Shown in pieces: positions 1 through 5,347 of a stretch of 5,347 nt of DNA. How positions within the stretch are numbered: the first letter of the stretch is position 1; every line of letters starts with the position of its first letter. Made by a program: the position numbers and the translations under genes. The notes beneath the pieces were generated by a model that saw only the letters and a list, made by a program, of their open reading frames with translations, searched no databases and was not told where the DNA came from. The DNA is from Bacteriovoracaceae bacterium UBA1018 (GTDB lineage Bacteria > Bdellovibrionota > UBA1018), in assembly GCA_002291495.1 (NCBI GenBank), contig DBAE01000281.1:30717-36063 (forward strand). Reading direction: 5' to 3'.

Positions 1-197
1 GCCTTCATGGAATCTGGCGTCTTGAGTGAAAGAAGCAAAACCGGATCCGCGGCATAGACTTCAACAGACCCAGTCACGATAAATAGGGTGCATAAGAGTT
101 GTGACACTCTTTTCAAAAGTGGATACGTTCTACGCCTGCGGTGGATCACTTGCTCATGTGTAGGAGGGCTACATAGGATAGTCAATGATTTAGTCAC
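1..197 (-). CDS. N-terminal part of an exported protein (unidentified), cut by the window edge
   Basis: An open frame runs from a GTG at 195-197 to the left edge: 65 complete codons with no stop. Residues 28-49 look like a Sec signal peptide: a basic start (LKR), a hydrophobic core (QLLCTLFIVTGSV), then a VYA-A site suggesting cleavage after about residue 49 and a mature protein beginning ADPV. The GTG is preferred because AAGGG lies about 5 nt upstream, 41 nt after the lolD stop. The first 27 residues, with a run of four Arg, are an unusually long n-region. A TTG at 114-116 would give a classic 22-residue signal peptide starting MKRVSQLL, but it has no good ribosome binding site. In other bacteria the gene after lolC-lolD is often bamA; the few mature residues here neither show nor exclude that. 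Export is fairly secure; function and exact start are not. Confidence 0.6.
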   Translation of the reverse strand, partial: MTKSLTILCSPPTHEQVIHRRRRTYPLLKRVSQLLCTLFIVTGSVEVYAADPVLLLSLKTPDSMK

Positions 198-238
198 GTT
201 GGCCCTTGAAGTTTAGGATTTGATGCTGATGCAATGGG

Positions 239-916
239 TTAATCTACGAAGGTTCCATCCTTCATTTTCAGGACGCGGTGCATCTTTGCAGCCAAGCCTA
301 GATCATGAGTCACTAACAAAATAGAGACGCCCATACTTTTATTTAAGTTCACCAAGAGATCCATAACATTGGCGCTATTGACTGAATCTAAATTACCCGT
401 GAGTTCATCGGCTAATAAAAGTTTTGGTCGCAAAATTACTGCCCGAGCAATCGATACGCGCTGCTGCTCTCCACCGGAAAGTTCACTAGGTCGATGCTCT
501 AACCGGTGACCGAGACCTACAAACTCTAAGAGCTCTCGTGCTTGCTTCTCTGACGGCGCGCGCGGATGCCCCGCGATCAATGCGGGCATCATGACATTTT
601 CTAAGGCAGAAAACTCAGGCAGGAGATAGTGAAACTGAAAAACAAAGCCCAAGGCTTTATTTCTGAACTGCGATAGACCTTTTTCGCTGAGTTTGGAGAT
701 ATCTTGTTGCTTTGGACCAAACAAGATTCGTCCCGCATTGGGTTTTTCAAGTGTGCCCAAAATATGTAAGAGCGTGCTCTTACCCACACCGGACGAGCCG
801 GTAATAGCTATCATTTCTCCAGCTTCGATACTGACATTTACTCCACGGACTACCGGAATCTCGGTCTTGCCTTTAAAAAAAGATTTTCGAATTCCTTCGG
901 CCTTCAGAAGTACCAT
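239..916 (-). CDS. lolD: LolD, ATP-binding subunit of the lipoprotein-releasing ABC transporter
   Basis: This 225-residue ABC ATPase has the usual LolD length. Motifs in order are Walker [10 protein letters not shown] (40-48), the Q-loop in [19 protein letters not shown] (about 90-108), signature LSGGEQQR (146-153), Walker B LLLADE (166-171) and the switch His in LVTHD (His204). The [19 protein letters not shown] stretch is typical of the LolD/MacB branch. The partner permease ends 23 nt upstream, and GAGG sits 5 nt before the ATG. By family knowledge, LolD hydrolyses ATP on the cytoplasmic face to drive release of outer-membrane lipoproteins from the inner membrane to LolA. The usual ADEPTGNLD stretch after Walker B reads ADELTGNLD here, with Leu at 172 in place of Pro. 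A FtsE- or MacB-like ATPase is the alternative, but the adjacent LolC-type permease argues for LolD. Confidence 0.93.
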   Translation of the reverse strand: MVLLKAEGIRKSFFKGKTEIPVVRGVNVSIEAGEMIAITGSSGVGKSTLLHILGTLEKPNAGRILFGPKQQDISKLSEKGLSQFRNKALGFVFQFHYLLPEFSALENVMMPALIAGHPRAPSEKQARELLEFVGLGHRLEHRPSELSGGEQQRVSIARAVILRPKLLLADELTGNLDSVNSANVMDLLVNLNKSMGVSILLVTHDLGLAAKMHRVLKMKDGTFVD

Positions 917-921
917 TTCTG

Positions 922-925
922 CCTC
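922..925 (-). promoter_or_regulatory. Ribosome binding site of lolD
   Basis: GAGG on the minus strand lies 5 nt upstream of the ATG at 914-916, inside the 23-nt gap after the lolC stop. It fixes the start of lolD and suggests independent initiation rather than stop/start overlap with the permease gene. Confidence 0.7.
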
Positions 926-939
926 ACGATATTAATCGC

Positions 940-2181
940 CTATTCGTATCGAATTCCATCCAAAGGGGAACGTGTCGATACACGATACGCGGGATAAAGA
1001 GTTGCAAAGAATGTGATTAACAGAGCAACCAATGCAATCATTCCCACTTCTTCCCAACGTACCACTACTGGTAAAAATCCAATGTAGTAGATCTCAGCAG
1101 GAAGCTCAATCCAATGTGTTTTTTCTAAGAGCCAGTTCACGCCTAAACCGAGGGCTACCCCAACAGCAGTGCCCACCGTGCCAATTCCCATTCCTATGAG
1201 GCAAAAGAGTTGGAAGCTCTGAGTCGCTCGAAACCCCATTGCCTTTAGAATTGCGATCTCTTTGGTTTTGTCATGAATCATCATCATCAATGTGCTCACC
1301 ACGTTAAATGCGGCGACGATTACAATTACAGTAAGGATGATCGCAATCACTACCTTCTCAAGGCGGATCGCATAGAAAAGATTTTTATTCAGCTGGCCCC
1401 AATCCTTTGCACGGAAAGGATACCCAAAGTTATCACTGAGCAAGTCAGCTACTCTTCGTGAGTCTTCGTTATTTTTTAGCTTTATTTTGAATGTACTGAC
1501 TTTCCCAGGCTGATTTAGAAATTTCTGCAATCCAGGTAGGGTCGCAAACGCAAATTTTGAATCGTACTCATACATGCCCATGCGCACTAAGCCAACCACG
1601 CGAACGAGAAAAACCTTAGGCGTTCCTGCAGCAGACGTACTCTTGGGATCATTCGGATTGCCGCCGATGAAAGGCGCAATCAAGCGGATCTCAGAACCCA
1701 CCTTGGCGCCAATTCGTTCCGCTAATCCTCCCCCTAGCGCTACTTCGTTATCGCCCGTGGGAAGTCTGCCCTGAATCACTCTTTCCTGAACCGCGGTAAC
1801 TTGCCCAACCGTCTTGGCATCAATCCCTTCCAGAACGGTTCCGGCCACTCCATTTGGTCCGGAGCTCATCAGCTCGGTAATCAATGAAGCAGTAATGGCT
1901 TGAGTTTGAGGGACAACACGACGGATTTTGGACTCAATCCGATCGAGATCGGAAAAAGACTCACCTCTTGAATAGAGAACTACGTCTCCATTCATACCCG
2001 TAATGACTCGAACCAATTCGCCTTCAAAGCCATTGATCACACTGGTAACTACAGTGAGAGCCAATACACCTAGGGAAACACCGACTACTGAAACCCAGGC
2101 GATGAATGAGACAAAACCCTCCGACGATTTAGCTAATAAAAATTTTCTAGCTAATGTAGGGACTGCCGACATTCTTCCCAT
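940..2181 (-). CDS. lolC: Lipoprotein-releasing ABC transporter permease, LolC/LolE/LolF type
   Basis: This 413-residue inner-membrane protein has the MacB/FtsX-type permease plan. It has a cytoplasmic N-terminus, TM1 at about 23-48 with the family stretch SLGVLALTVVTSVINGFE, a large periplasmic domain (about 50-272), TM2 at about 273-301, TM3 at about 323-350 and TM4 at about 377-398. The cytoplasmic loop after TM2 carries KTKEIAILKAMG (306-316), the coupling helix that docks on LolD, and the C-terminus reads PLDGIRYE. Residues 168-189 form a Pro/Gly-rich loop between two strands (RLIAP and KVFLVRVVG), at the position of the LolA-binding Hook of LolC. Only one such permease is present, directly before lolD, so a LolF-like homodimer is possible. 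The symbol is used in the broad sense. The start at 2179-2181 has AAGGA 6 nt upstream; an in-frame ATG three codons later is less well placed. Confidence 0.92.
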   Translation of the reverse strand: MGRMSAVPTLARKFLLAKSSEGFVSFIAWVSVVGVSLGVLALTVVTSVINGFEGELVRVITGMNGDVVLYSRGESFSDLDRIESKIRRVVPQTQAITASLITELMSSGPNGVAGTVLEGIDAKTVGQVTAVQERVIQGRLPTGDNEVALGGGLAERIGAKVGSEIRLIAPFIGGNPNDPKSTSAAGTPKVFLVRVVGLVRMGMYEYDSKFAFATLPGLQKFLNQPGKVSTFKIKLKNNEDSRRVADLLSDNFGYPFRAKDWGQLNKNLFYAIRLEKVVIAIILTVIVIVAAFNVVSTLMMMIHDKTKEIAILKAMGFRATQSFQLFCLIGMGIGTVGTAVGVALGLGVNWLLEKTHWIELPAEIYYIGFLPVVVRWEEVGMIALVALLITFFATLYPAYRVSTRSPLDGIRYE

Positions 2182-2187
2182 CAGTGT

Positions 2188-2192
2188 TCCTT
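2188..2192 (-). promoter_or_regulatory. Ribosome binding site of lolC
   Basis: AAGGA on the minus strand is 6 nt before the lolC ATG, within the 28-nt gap after the lysS stop. A second AAAGGA lies just upstream. The site decides for the first ATG over the in-frame ATG at 2170-2172. Confidence 0.7.
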
Positions 2193-2208
2193 ATTCCTTT
2201 CAGGTTCT

Positions 2209-2225
2209 TTCAGTGGCCCACTGAA
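2209..2225 (-). repeat. 17-bp near-perfect palindrome over the lysS stop codon
   Basis: TTCAGTGGGCCACTGAA on the minus strand has 8-bp arms around a single central base and includes the lysS TGA. As RNA it could form a 7-bp stem with a 3-nt loop. No U-tract follows, so it is not an intrinsic terminator by itself. An inverted repeat of this size somewhere in 5 kb is roughly expected by chance; its placement at the gene end is what makes it notable. Confidence 0.6.
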
Positions 2226-3853
2226 CTTGAAGCGGATTTTTTTGATTGAGTGTTTGATGACGCTTTTTTTAGTCCGCTCTCTGCATCTGCGCCTTCTAGC
2301 TCGGCACCGGCACTTGGAGCGATGGTGGCGCTCGGCGCTTGATGACGAAGCTGAGGAAACAAGATCACATCACGGATACTTGCTGAGTCTGTAAGAAGCA
2401 TGACCATCCGGTCAATACCAATTCCTTGTCCTGCCGTCGGCGGCATGCCGTACTCAAGTGCGGTGACATAATCTTCGTCCATGTCACAGGCCTCCTCATT
2501 GCCAGCATTCTTAGAGTTAACTTGAACCATAAAGCGTTCTTTTTGATCCACTGGATCGTTTAACTCGGAAAAAGCATTGGCCATCTCGCGTCCATAGATA
2601 AAGAGCTCAAAACGATCGACGATGAATGGGTCCTTTTCATTTTTTCGGGACAGAGGCGAAACATCAAGCGGGTACTGAGTAACGAAGGTCGGCTGGATGA
2701 GTTTGGACTCTACTTCTTCATCGAAGATGACCATCATCAACTCACCCACTGTGAGTTCTTCTTTCATCGGCATTTTATTTTGCTTGCCGTACTCTAACAG
2801 CGCTTTCTTATCTCGGATCCGCGAACGATCTTTAAAACCAGAATATTTAATAATCGAATCTTCGACCCCGATACGGTCCCACTGGCCGCCTAGCTCAATC
2901 TCGGTCCCTTGATAGGAGATCTTTGTCGTGCCGAGAACGTTTTCTGATACTCGTTGAAACAACTTCTCAGTGAGTTCCATCAAATCTTCATAAGTTGCGT
3001 AGGCCTGATAAAACTCAAGCATCGTAAACTCAGGATTGTGCTTGATCGAAATTCCTTCATTGCGGAAGTTGCGATTAATCTCAAACACTCGCTCAAATCC
3101 ACCGACAACTAGACGCTTCAGATAGAGCTCAGGCGCAATTCTGAGATAGAGATCCATGTCCAGGGTATTGTGATGAGTGATAAAAGGACGAGCCGCGGCG
3201 CCGCCTGCGATCGGATGCATCATCGGCGTTTCTACTTCCATGAATTCATGGTCAGTAAAAAACTTTCTAATCTCTTCGATGATTTTAGAACGTTTCTTAA
3301 AAACGCTCTTACTTTCCTCACTCATGATCAGGTCTAAATACCTTTGCCGATATTTGATCTCGACGTCAGAGATCCCATGATACTTTTCAGGTAAGGGACG
3401 AAGTGATTTACTAAGTAGATCGATCTTTTCAGAAATCACGGAGAGTTCATTGGTTTTCGTCTTAAACAGAACACCTTCTGAGTAAACGATATCTCCGATA
3501 TCTAGTTCTTTGTAATTCTGATAGCCCTGCTCGCCGAGTTTATCTTTTTGAACAAAAAGCTGAATGATACCAGTTCGATCTTTCAATCGAACAAAGGCCG
3601 CTTTACCAAAATCACGGATAGCCATGATTCTGCCAGCGACTGAGCAACGTTGATTCAGGGTTTCGAGCTCTTCTTTCGTCTTTTCGTCAAACCGTGTGTG
3701 CAGGTCGTGAGACAAGGCATTAGGTTCATATCCGTTCTTATAGGGATTTTCATTTCGATCCCGAATGCGCGCTAATTTTTCAAAACGCACACGCACTTGT
3801 TCAGACAAATCTGCCAATGGGTTCGCAACAGAATCCTGCTTAGACTCCGACAT
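2210..3853 (-). CDS. lysS: Lysyl-tRNA synthetase, class II
   Basis: This cytoplasmic enzyme charges tRNA-Lys with lysine using ATP. The 547 residues hold an N-terminal OB-fold anticodon-binding domain (about 71-145, SVAGRIMAIRDFGKAAFVRL). The class II catalytic core follows: motif 1 around FMEVETPMMHPIAGG (204-218), motif 2 with FRNEG then HNPEFTMLEFYQAY (263-285), and motif 3 GIGIDRMVMLL (477-487), leading to the usual end IRDVILFPQLR. Bacterial LysRS normally stops within a few residues of that point (E. coli LysS is 505 aa). Here 44 more residues follow, rich in Ala, Ser and Lys, with two KK pairs encoded by A7 runs. The ATG at 3851-3853 has GAGGA about 8 nt upstream. The gene lies 57 nt after trxB and 28 nt before lolC. 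The enzyme assignment is firm; the role of the tail is unknown. Confidence 0.96.
   Translation of the reverse strand: MSESKQDSVANPLADLSEQVRVRFEKLARIRDRNENPYKNGYEPNALSHDLHTRFDEKTKEELETLNQRCSVAGRIMAIRDFGKAAFVRLKDRTGIIQLFVQKDKLGEQGYQNYKELDIGDIVYSEGVLFKTKTNELSVISEKIDLLSKSLRPLPEKYHGISDVEIKYRQRYLDLIMSEESKSVFKKRSKIIEEIRKFFTDHEFMEVETPMMHPIAGGAAARPFITHHNTLDMDLYLRIAPELYLKRLVVGGFERVFEINRNFRNEGISIKHNPEFTMLEFYQAYATYEDLMELTEKLFQRVSENVLGTTKISYQGTEIELGGQWDRIGVEDSIIKYSGFKDRSRIRDKKALLEYGKQNKMPMKEELTVGELMMVIFDEEVESKLIQPTFVTQYPLDVSPLSRKNEKDPFIVDRFELFIYGREMANAFSELNDPVDQKERFMVQVNSKNAGNEEACDMDEDYVTALEYGMPPTAGQGIGIDRMVMLLTDSASIRDVILFPQLRHQAPSATIAPSAGAELEGADAESGLKKASSNTQSKKSASSSVGH
2231..2278 (-). other. Two A7 slippery heptamers bracketed by a 6-bp inverted repeat in the lysS tail
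   Basis: In the mRNA sense, A7 runs at 2264-2270 and 2237-2243 both read as nnA AAA AAA in the lysS frame, which is the -1 slippery pattern. They are enclosed by AGCGGA (2273-2278) and TCCGCT (2231-2236), which are complementary and would close a loop of about 36 nt. Eleven nt after the second run comes the palindrome at the stop codon. What is seen is the sequence arrangement; actual slippage is inference. Confidence 0.3.
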
Positions 3854-3861
3854 ATGAGTTT

Positions 3862-3866
3862 TCCTC
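3862..3866 (-). promoter_or_regulatory. Ribosome binding site of lysS
   Basis: GAGGA on the minus strand ends 8 nt before the ATG at 3851-3853. It supports initiation of lysS at this ATG within the 57-nt gap after trxB. Confidence 0.65.
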
Positions 3867-3910
3867 GTAATTTAATACCAATGTACAACTGGCTTAGACT
3901 AACTGCGAAA

Positions 3911-4858
3911 CTAAGCTTCTTCGTGCTCTAGAAATCTCTCAGCATCGATTGCTGCCATGCAGCCAGTACCGGCAGCCGTAATGGCTTGACGGTACACGTG
4001 ATCTGCAACGTCTCCTGCAGCAAATACTCCAGGCACATTGGTCTTTGTTGTCCCTGGGTCCACTACAATGTAGCCACTTGGATTACATTTAAGATGCTGT
4101 CTAAATGGGGCCGTATTTGGCTCATGTCCAATAGCTACGAACAAACCTTGAACCTGTAATTCGGAGACTTCTTGAGTGCGGATGTTCTTGAGCTTAAGGG
4201 CGTGAACTTCTTTTTCGCCCAAAACCTCTTCAACTTCTGTGTCCCAGATAAATTTGATTTTAGGATTAGCGAACGCTTTATCCTGCATGATCTTACTTGC
4301 GCGCAACGTGTCTCGTCTGTGAATTACAGTTACAGATTTTGCAAAACGAGTCAGGAATGTCGCTTCTTCCATAGCAGTGTCTCCACCACCAACAACTGCG
4401 ATATCCATATTCTTGAAGAAAAAGCCATCACAAGTCGCACAGGATGAAACGCCTTTACCCCAAAGTTTTCGCTCAGAAGGCAGGCCAATCCACTTCGCTG
4501 ATGCACCCGTCGCGATAATTAGTGTCGAGGTCTTCACCGAAAGTCCGTCATTGAAATAGAGCGTGAATGGACGCTGACTAAAATCAACCTTCTCCACACG
4601 ACCTACTAAGAACTTGGTTCCAAATCTTTCGGCCTGTTTACGAAACTGCGCCATGAGTTCTGGACCCATGACTCCCTCCGGAAATCCCGGATAGTTCTCG
4701 ACATCGCTTGTGATGGTGAGCTGACCGCCAGGCTGCTCTCCCTCGATGACAAGCGGTTTTAGATTGGCACGAGCTGCATAAATTGCAGCAGTTAGGCCAG
4801 CAGGTCCTGATCCTAAGATCGTGACTGACTCTACATTCGAATTTTCTTGAGCTGTCAT
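3911..4858 (-). CDS. trxB: Thioredoxin reductase (FAD- and NADPH-dependent)
   Basis: This cytoplasmic flavoenzyme passes electrons from NADPH through FAD and a redox disulfide to thioredoxin. At 315 residues it has the length of the low-molecular-weight bacterial type. Visible motifs are the FAD dinucleotide fold GSGPAGLTAAIYAARA (16-31), PGGQLT and ENYPGFP (43-60), the catalytic CATC pair (Cys140, Cys143), the NADPH fold GGGDTAMEEA (157-166), HRRD (180-183) typical of NADPH 2'-phosphate binding, and the FAD-closing GDV plus RQAITAAGTGCMAA (282-303). All key residues are intact. HRRD and CATC together argue against a ferredoxin/flavodoxin-NADP reductase paralogue. The ATG at 4856-4858 has GGAG 5 nt upstream, and the preceding small gene ends only 12 nt before it, so the two are very probably co-transcribed. 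Confidence 0.96.
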   Translation of the reverse strand: MTAQENSNVESVTILGSGPAGLTAAIYAARANLKPLVIEGEQPGGQLTITSDVENYPGFPEGVMGPELMAQFRKQAERFGTKFLVGRVEKVDFSQRPFTLYFNDGLSVKTSTLIIATGASAKWIGLPSERKLWGKGVSSCATCDGFFFKNMDIAVVGGGDTAMEEATFLTRFAKSVTVIHRRDTLRASKIMQDKAFANPKIKFIWDTEVEEVLGEKEVHALKLKNIRTQEVSELQVQGLFVAIGHEPNTAPFRQHLKCNPSGYIVVDPGTTKTNVPGVFAAGDVADHVYRQAITAAGTGCMAAIDAERFLEHEEA

Positions 4859-4863
4859 CGAAG

Positions 4864-4867
4864 CTCC
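4864..4867 (-). promoter_or_regulatory. Ribosome binding site of trxB
   Basis: GGAG on the minus strand lies 5 nt before the trxB ATG, in the 12-nt gap after the preceding stop codon. The close spacing suggests translational as well as transcriptional linkage with the small upstream gene. Confidence 0.75.
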
Positions 4868-4870
4868 AAA

Positions 4871-5065
4871 TTAAGCGTTTCGGGTTGGCTCTTCGTCGTT
4901 AGCGAGAGATTCAATGCTGATCCATTCCGCATTTTCGCTATCATCTGGAAGAGACTGGACGGCTTGTTGAAACTCTTGGGGTTGAACACGGCCGCGATTG
5001 ATATTTCGCTCAACTACACGAACATCGAATTTTTTGGACTCTGAAGCATCTGATAAAAGTGTCAT
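4871..5065 (-). CDS. Small acidic protein of unknown function (64 aa) upstream of trxB
   Basis: I cannot assign a function. From the ATG at 5063-5065 the product is 64 residues, soluble, with no signal peptide or membrane segment and no Cys or His. Charge is patterned: a basic core (KKFDVRVVERNINRGRV, 11-27), a likely amphipathic helix (QPQEFQQAVQSL, 28-39), then an acidic tail (PDDSENAE, later NDEEP). It looks like a real gene: it fills the space between the rhomboid and trxB, ends 12 nt before trxB on the same strand, and has sensible composition. I have an unverified recollection of similar short proteins with a VxRNIxxGxV...SLPD pattern in deltaproteobacteria. An in-frame TTG at 5102-5104 would add 13 residues, but neither start has a Shine-Dalgarno sequence. 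A promoter-like TTGACA overlaps that TTG, which favours the ATG. Confidence 0.75.
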   Translation of the reverse strand: MTLLSDASESKKFDVRVVERNINRGRVQPQEFQQAVQSLPDDSENAEWISIESLANDEEPTRNA

Positions 5066-5074
5066 AGTGGGACA

Positions 5075-5104
5075 TTGATAGATCGGATGACCTGCGCGTG
5101 TCAA
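5075..5104 (-). promoter_or_regulatory. Candidate sigma70-type promoter for the small gene and trxB
   Basis: On the minus strand a perfect -35 hexamer TTGACA (5099-5104) is followed after 18 nt by TATCAA (5075-5080), which matches 4 of 6 bases of TATAAT. The predicted start, around A5068, is only 3 nt before the ATG at 5065, so the message would be leaderless or almost so. This fits the lack of a Shine-Dalgarno sequence there. The promoter lies just after the rhomboid stop codon and could drive the small gene, trxB and possibly lysS onward. It is a sequence match only. Confidence 0.45.
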
Positions 5105-5113
5105 TGATAAGGC

Positions 5114-5347
5114 TTAGTGCCAGGTTTTTGGACCCTGGCCACTGTCGTCATCCTCGACGTGGGCGGCTTCTCGCTCGTTGTCGATAACGAGTTTGAGGTG
5201 GCTTTTAGCCTTAGCTTTCTTTTTGGCCTTAAATCCAAATGGATCCAGCCCTCCACCGCTTAGTTTTCTTTTTTTTGCAATCTGGACGCTTGCCTTGACC
5301 CAGAGGTACGCAAACCCGGCGAACATCCCGCCCAGATGAGCAGCGCT
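5114..5347 (-). CDS. Rhomboid-family intramembrane serine protease, C-terminal fragment
   Basis: The frame enters from the right edge and ends in TAA at 5114-5116, so only the last 77 residues are present. The first visible residues, SAAHLGGMFAGFAYLW, are the last catalytic helix of rhomboid proteases: the His of the Ser-His dyad followed by the GGxxxG packing motif. The nucleophile motif GxSG would lie outside the window. After this helix comes a cytoplasmic-type tail: a Lys-rich stretch (AKKRK, later KAKKKAKAK), a possible strand HLKLVID, then an acidic run (VEDDD) and the end GPKTWH. By family knowledge the enzyme cuts membrane proteins within or near transmembrane segments; no substrate can be named. 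A non-protease rhomboid pseudoenzyme cannot be excluded without the Ser region, although the His is intact. A Met downstream of the His motif is internal, not a start. Confidence 0.82.
   Translation of the reverse strand, partial: SAAHLGGMFAGFAYLWVKASVQIAKKRKLSGGGLDPFGFKAKKKAKAKSHLKLVIDNEREAAHVEDDDSGQGPKTWH
5116..5143 (-). repeat. Imperfect hairpin at the end of the rhomboid gene
   Basis: On the minus strand AGTGGCCAGG and CCTGGCACT can pair over 9 bp with one bulged G around a 9-nt loop. The 3' arm reaches the first base of the stop codon. No U-run follows, so it is a weak terminator at best; mRNA end protection or chance are other readings. Confidence 0.4.

Noticed and set aside
103..120. 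Short inverted repeats (AAGAGT/ACTCTT and CTTTTGAAAAG) near the left edge
   Set aside because: They are AT-rich, short and inside the coding frame of the exported protein, with no terminator context on the coding strand.
120..140. Four consecutive Arg (RRRRTYPLLK) as a Tat export motif
   Set aside because: The consensus RRxFLK is not met (Tyr then Pro follow), and these residues may even lie upstream of the true start. A Sec signal fits better.
221..232. Tandem TGATGC repeat downstream of lolD
   Set aside because: Only two 6-base copies, which is well within chance.
601..789. Minus-strand 62-codon frame inside lolD
   Set aside because: It overlaps the lolD Walker A to Q-loop region in another frame and has no family features.
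875..881. T7 run in lolD (minus strand, TCT TTT TTT) as a frameshift site
   Set aside because: A -1 shift meets a stop codon at once. It encodes a normal FF pair near the N-terminus and has no supporting structure nearby.
693..935. Plus-strand open frames opposite lolD, lolC, lysS and trxB, for example 693-935, 1273-1461, 2003-2224, 3177-3380, 4172-4447 and 4847-5044
   Set aside because: They lie antisense inside genes with clear family motifs, have odd composition and no convincing ribosome binding sites. They are shadows of the real coding strand.
3872..3880. TGGTATTAA before lysS as an extended -10 promoter
   Set aside because: TGn plus TATTAA matches only 4 of 6 core bases, and no -35 is visible 16-18 nt upstream. 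It could be real but is too weak to annotate.
5269..5276. A8 run in the rhomboid tail (minus strand) as a slippage site
   Set aside because: The -1 frame closes after a few codons, and the run simply encodes part of a Lys/Arg-rich tail.

Overview
The window is a compact set of genes that all lie on the minus strand. It reads like a conserved housekeeping block from a Gram-negative bacterium. A lipoprotein-export ABC transporter (Lol) and an exported protein point to an outer membrane. The gene order and protein style (LysRS next to a single LolC/E-type permease and LolD, with a rhomboid and trxB upstream) resemble deltaproteobacterial or Bdellovibrio-like lineages. GC content looks moderate, a little under half. 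The lineage is my inference and no database was searched. I see no phage, IS element, CRISPR array, tRNA or rRNA.

Layout in transcription order, from the right edge to the left: (1) the C-terminal end of a rhomboid-family intramembrane protease, cut by the window edge, which keeps the catalytic-His helix motif; (2) a 64-residue acidic protein I cannot assign, with a sigma70-like promoter placed so close to its ATG that the mRNA would be leaderless or nearly so; (3) trxB, thioredoxin reductase; (4) lysS, class II lysyl-tRNA synthetase, with an unusual 44-residue low-complexity C-terminal tail; (5) a LolC/LolE/LolF-type permease; (6) lolD, its ATPase; (7) the start of an exported protein with a signal peptide, cut by the left edge. 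Gaps between genes are 48, 12, 57, 28, 23 and 41 nt, and good Shine-Dalgarno sequences precede trxB, lysS, lolC and lolD. The block therefore looks like one long operon or a few overlapping ones. There is no clear intrinsic terminator and no gene-free stretch near 300 bases.

Functionally, LolC-type permease plus LolD form the inner-membrane machine that extracts lipoproteins and hands them to a periplasmic carrier (LolA). TrxB supplies thioredoxin reducing power, and LysRS charges tRNA-Lys. The rhomboid and the truncated exported protein extend the envelope theme on either side.

I see no clearly new system. The places most worth a second look are the lysS/lolC junction, the small protein and its leaderless-type promoter, and a Pro-to-Leu change beside the LolD Walker B motif. 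The lysS/lolC junction combines two A7 slippery heptamers, a hairpin on the stop codon, and a -1 frame that stays open exactly to the lolC ATG.
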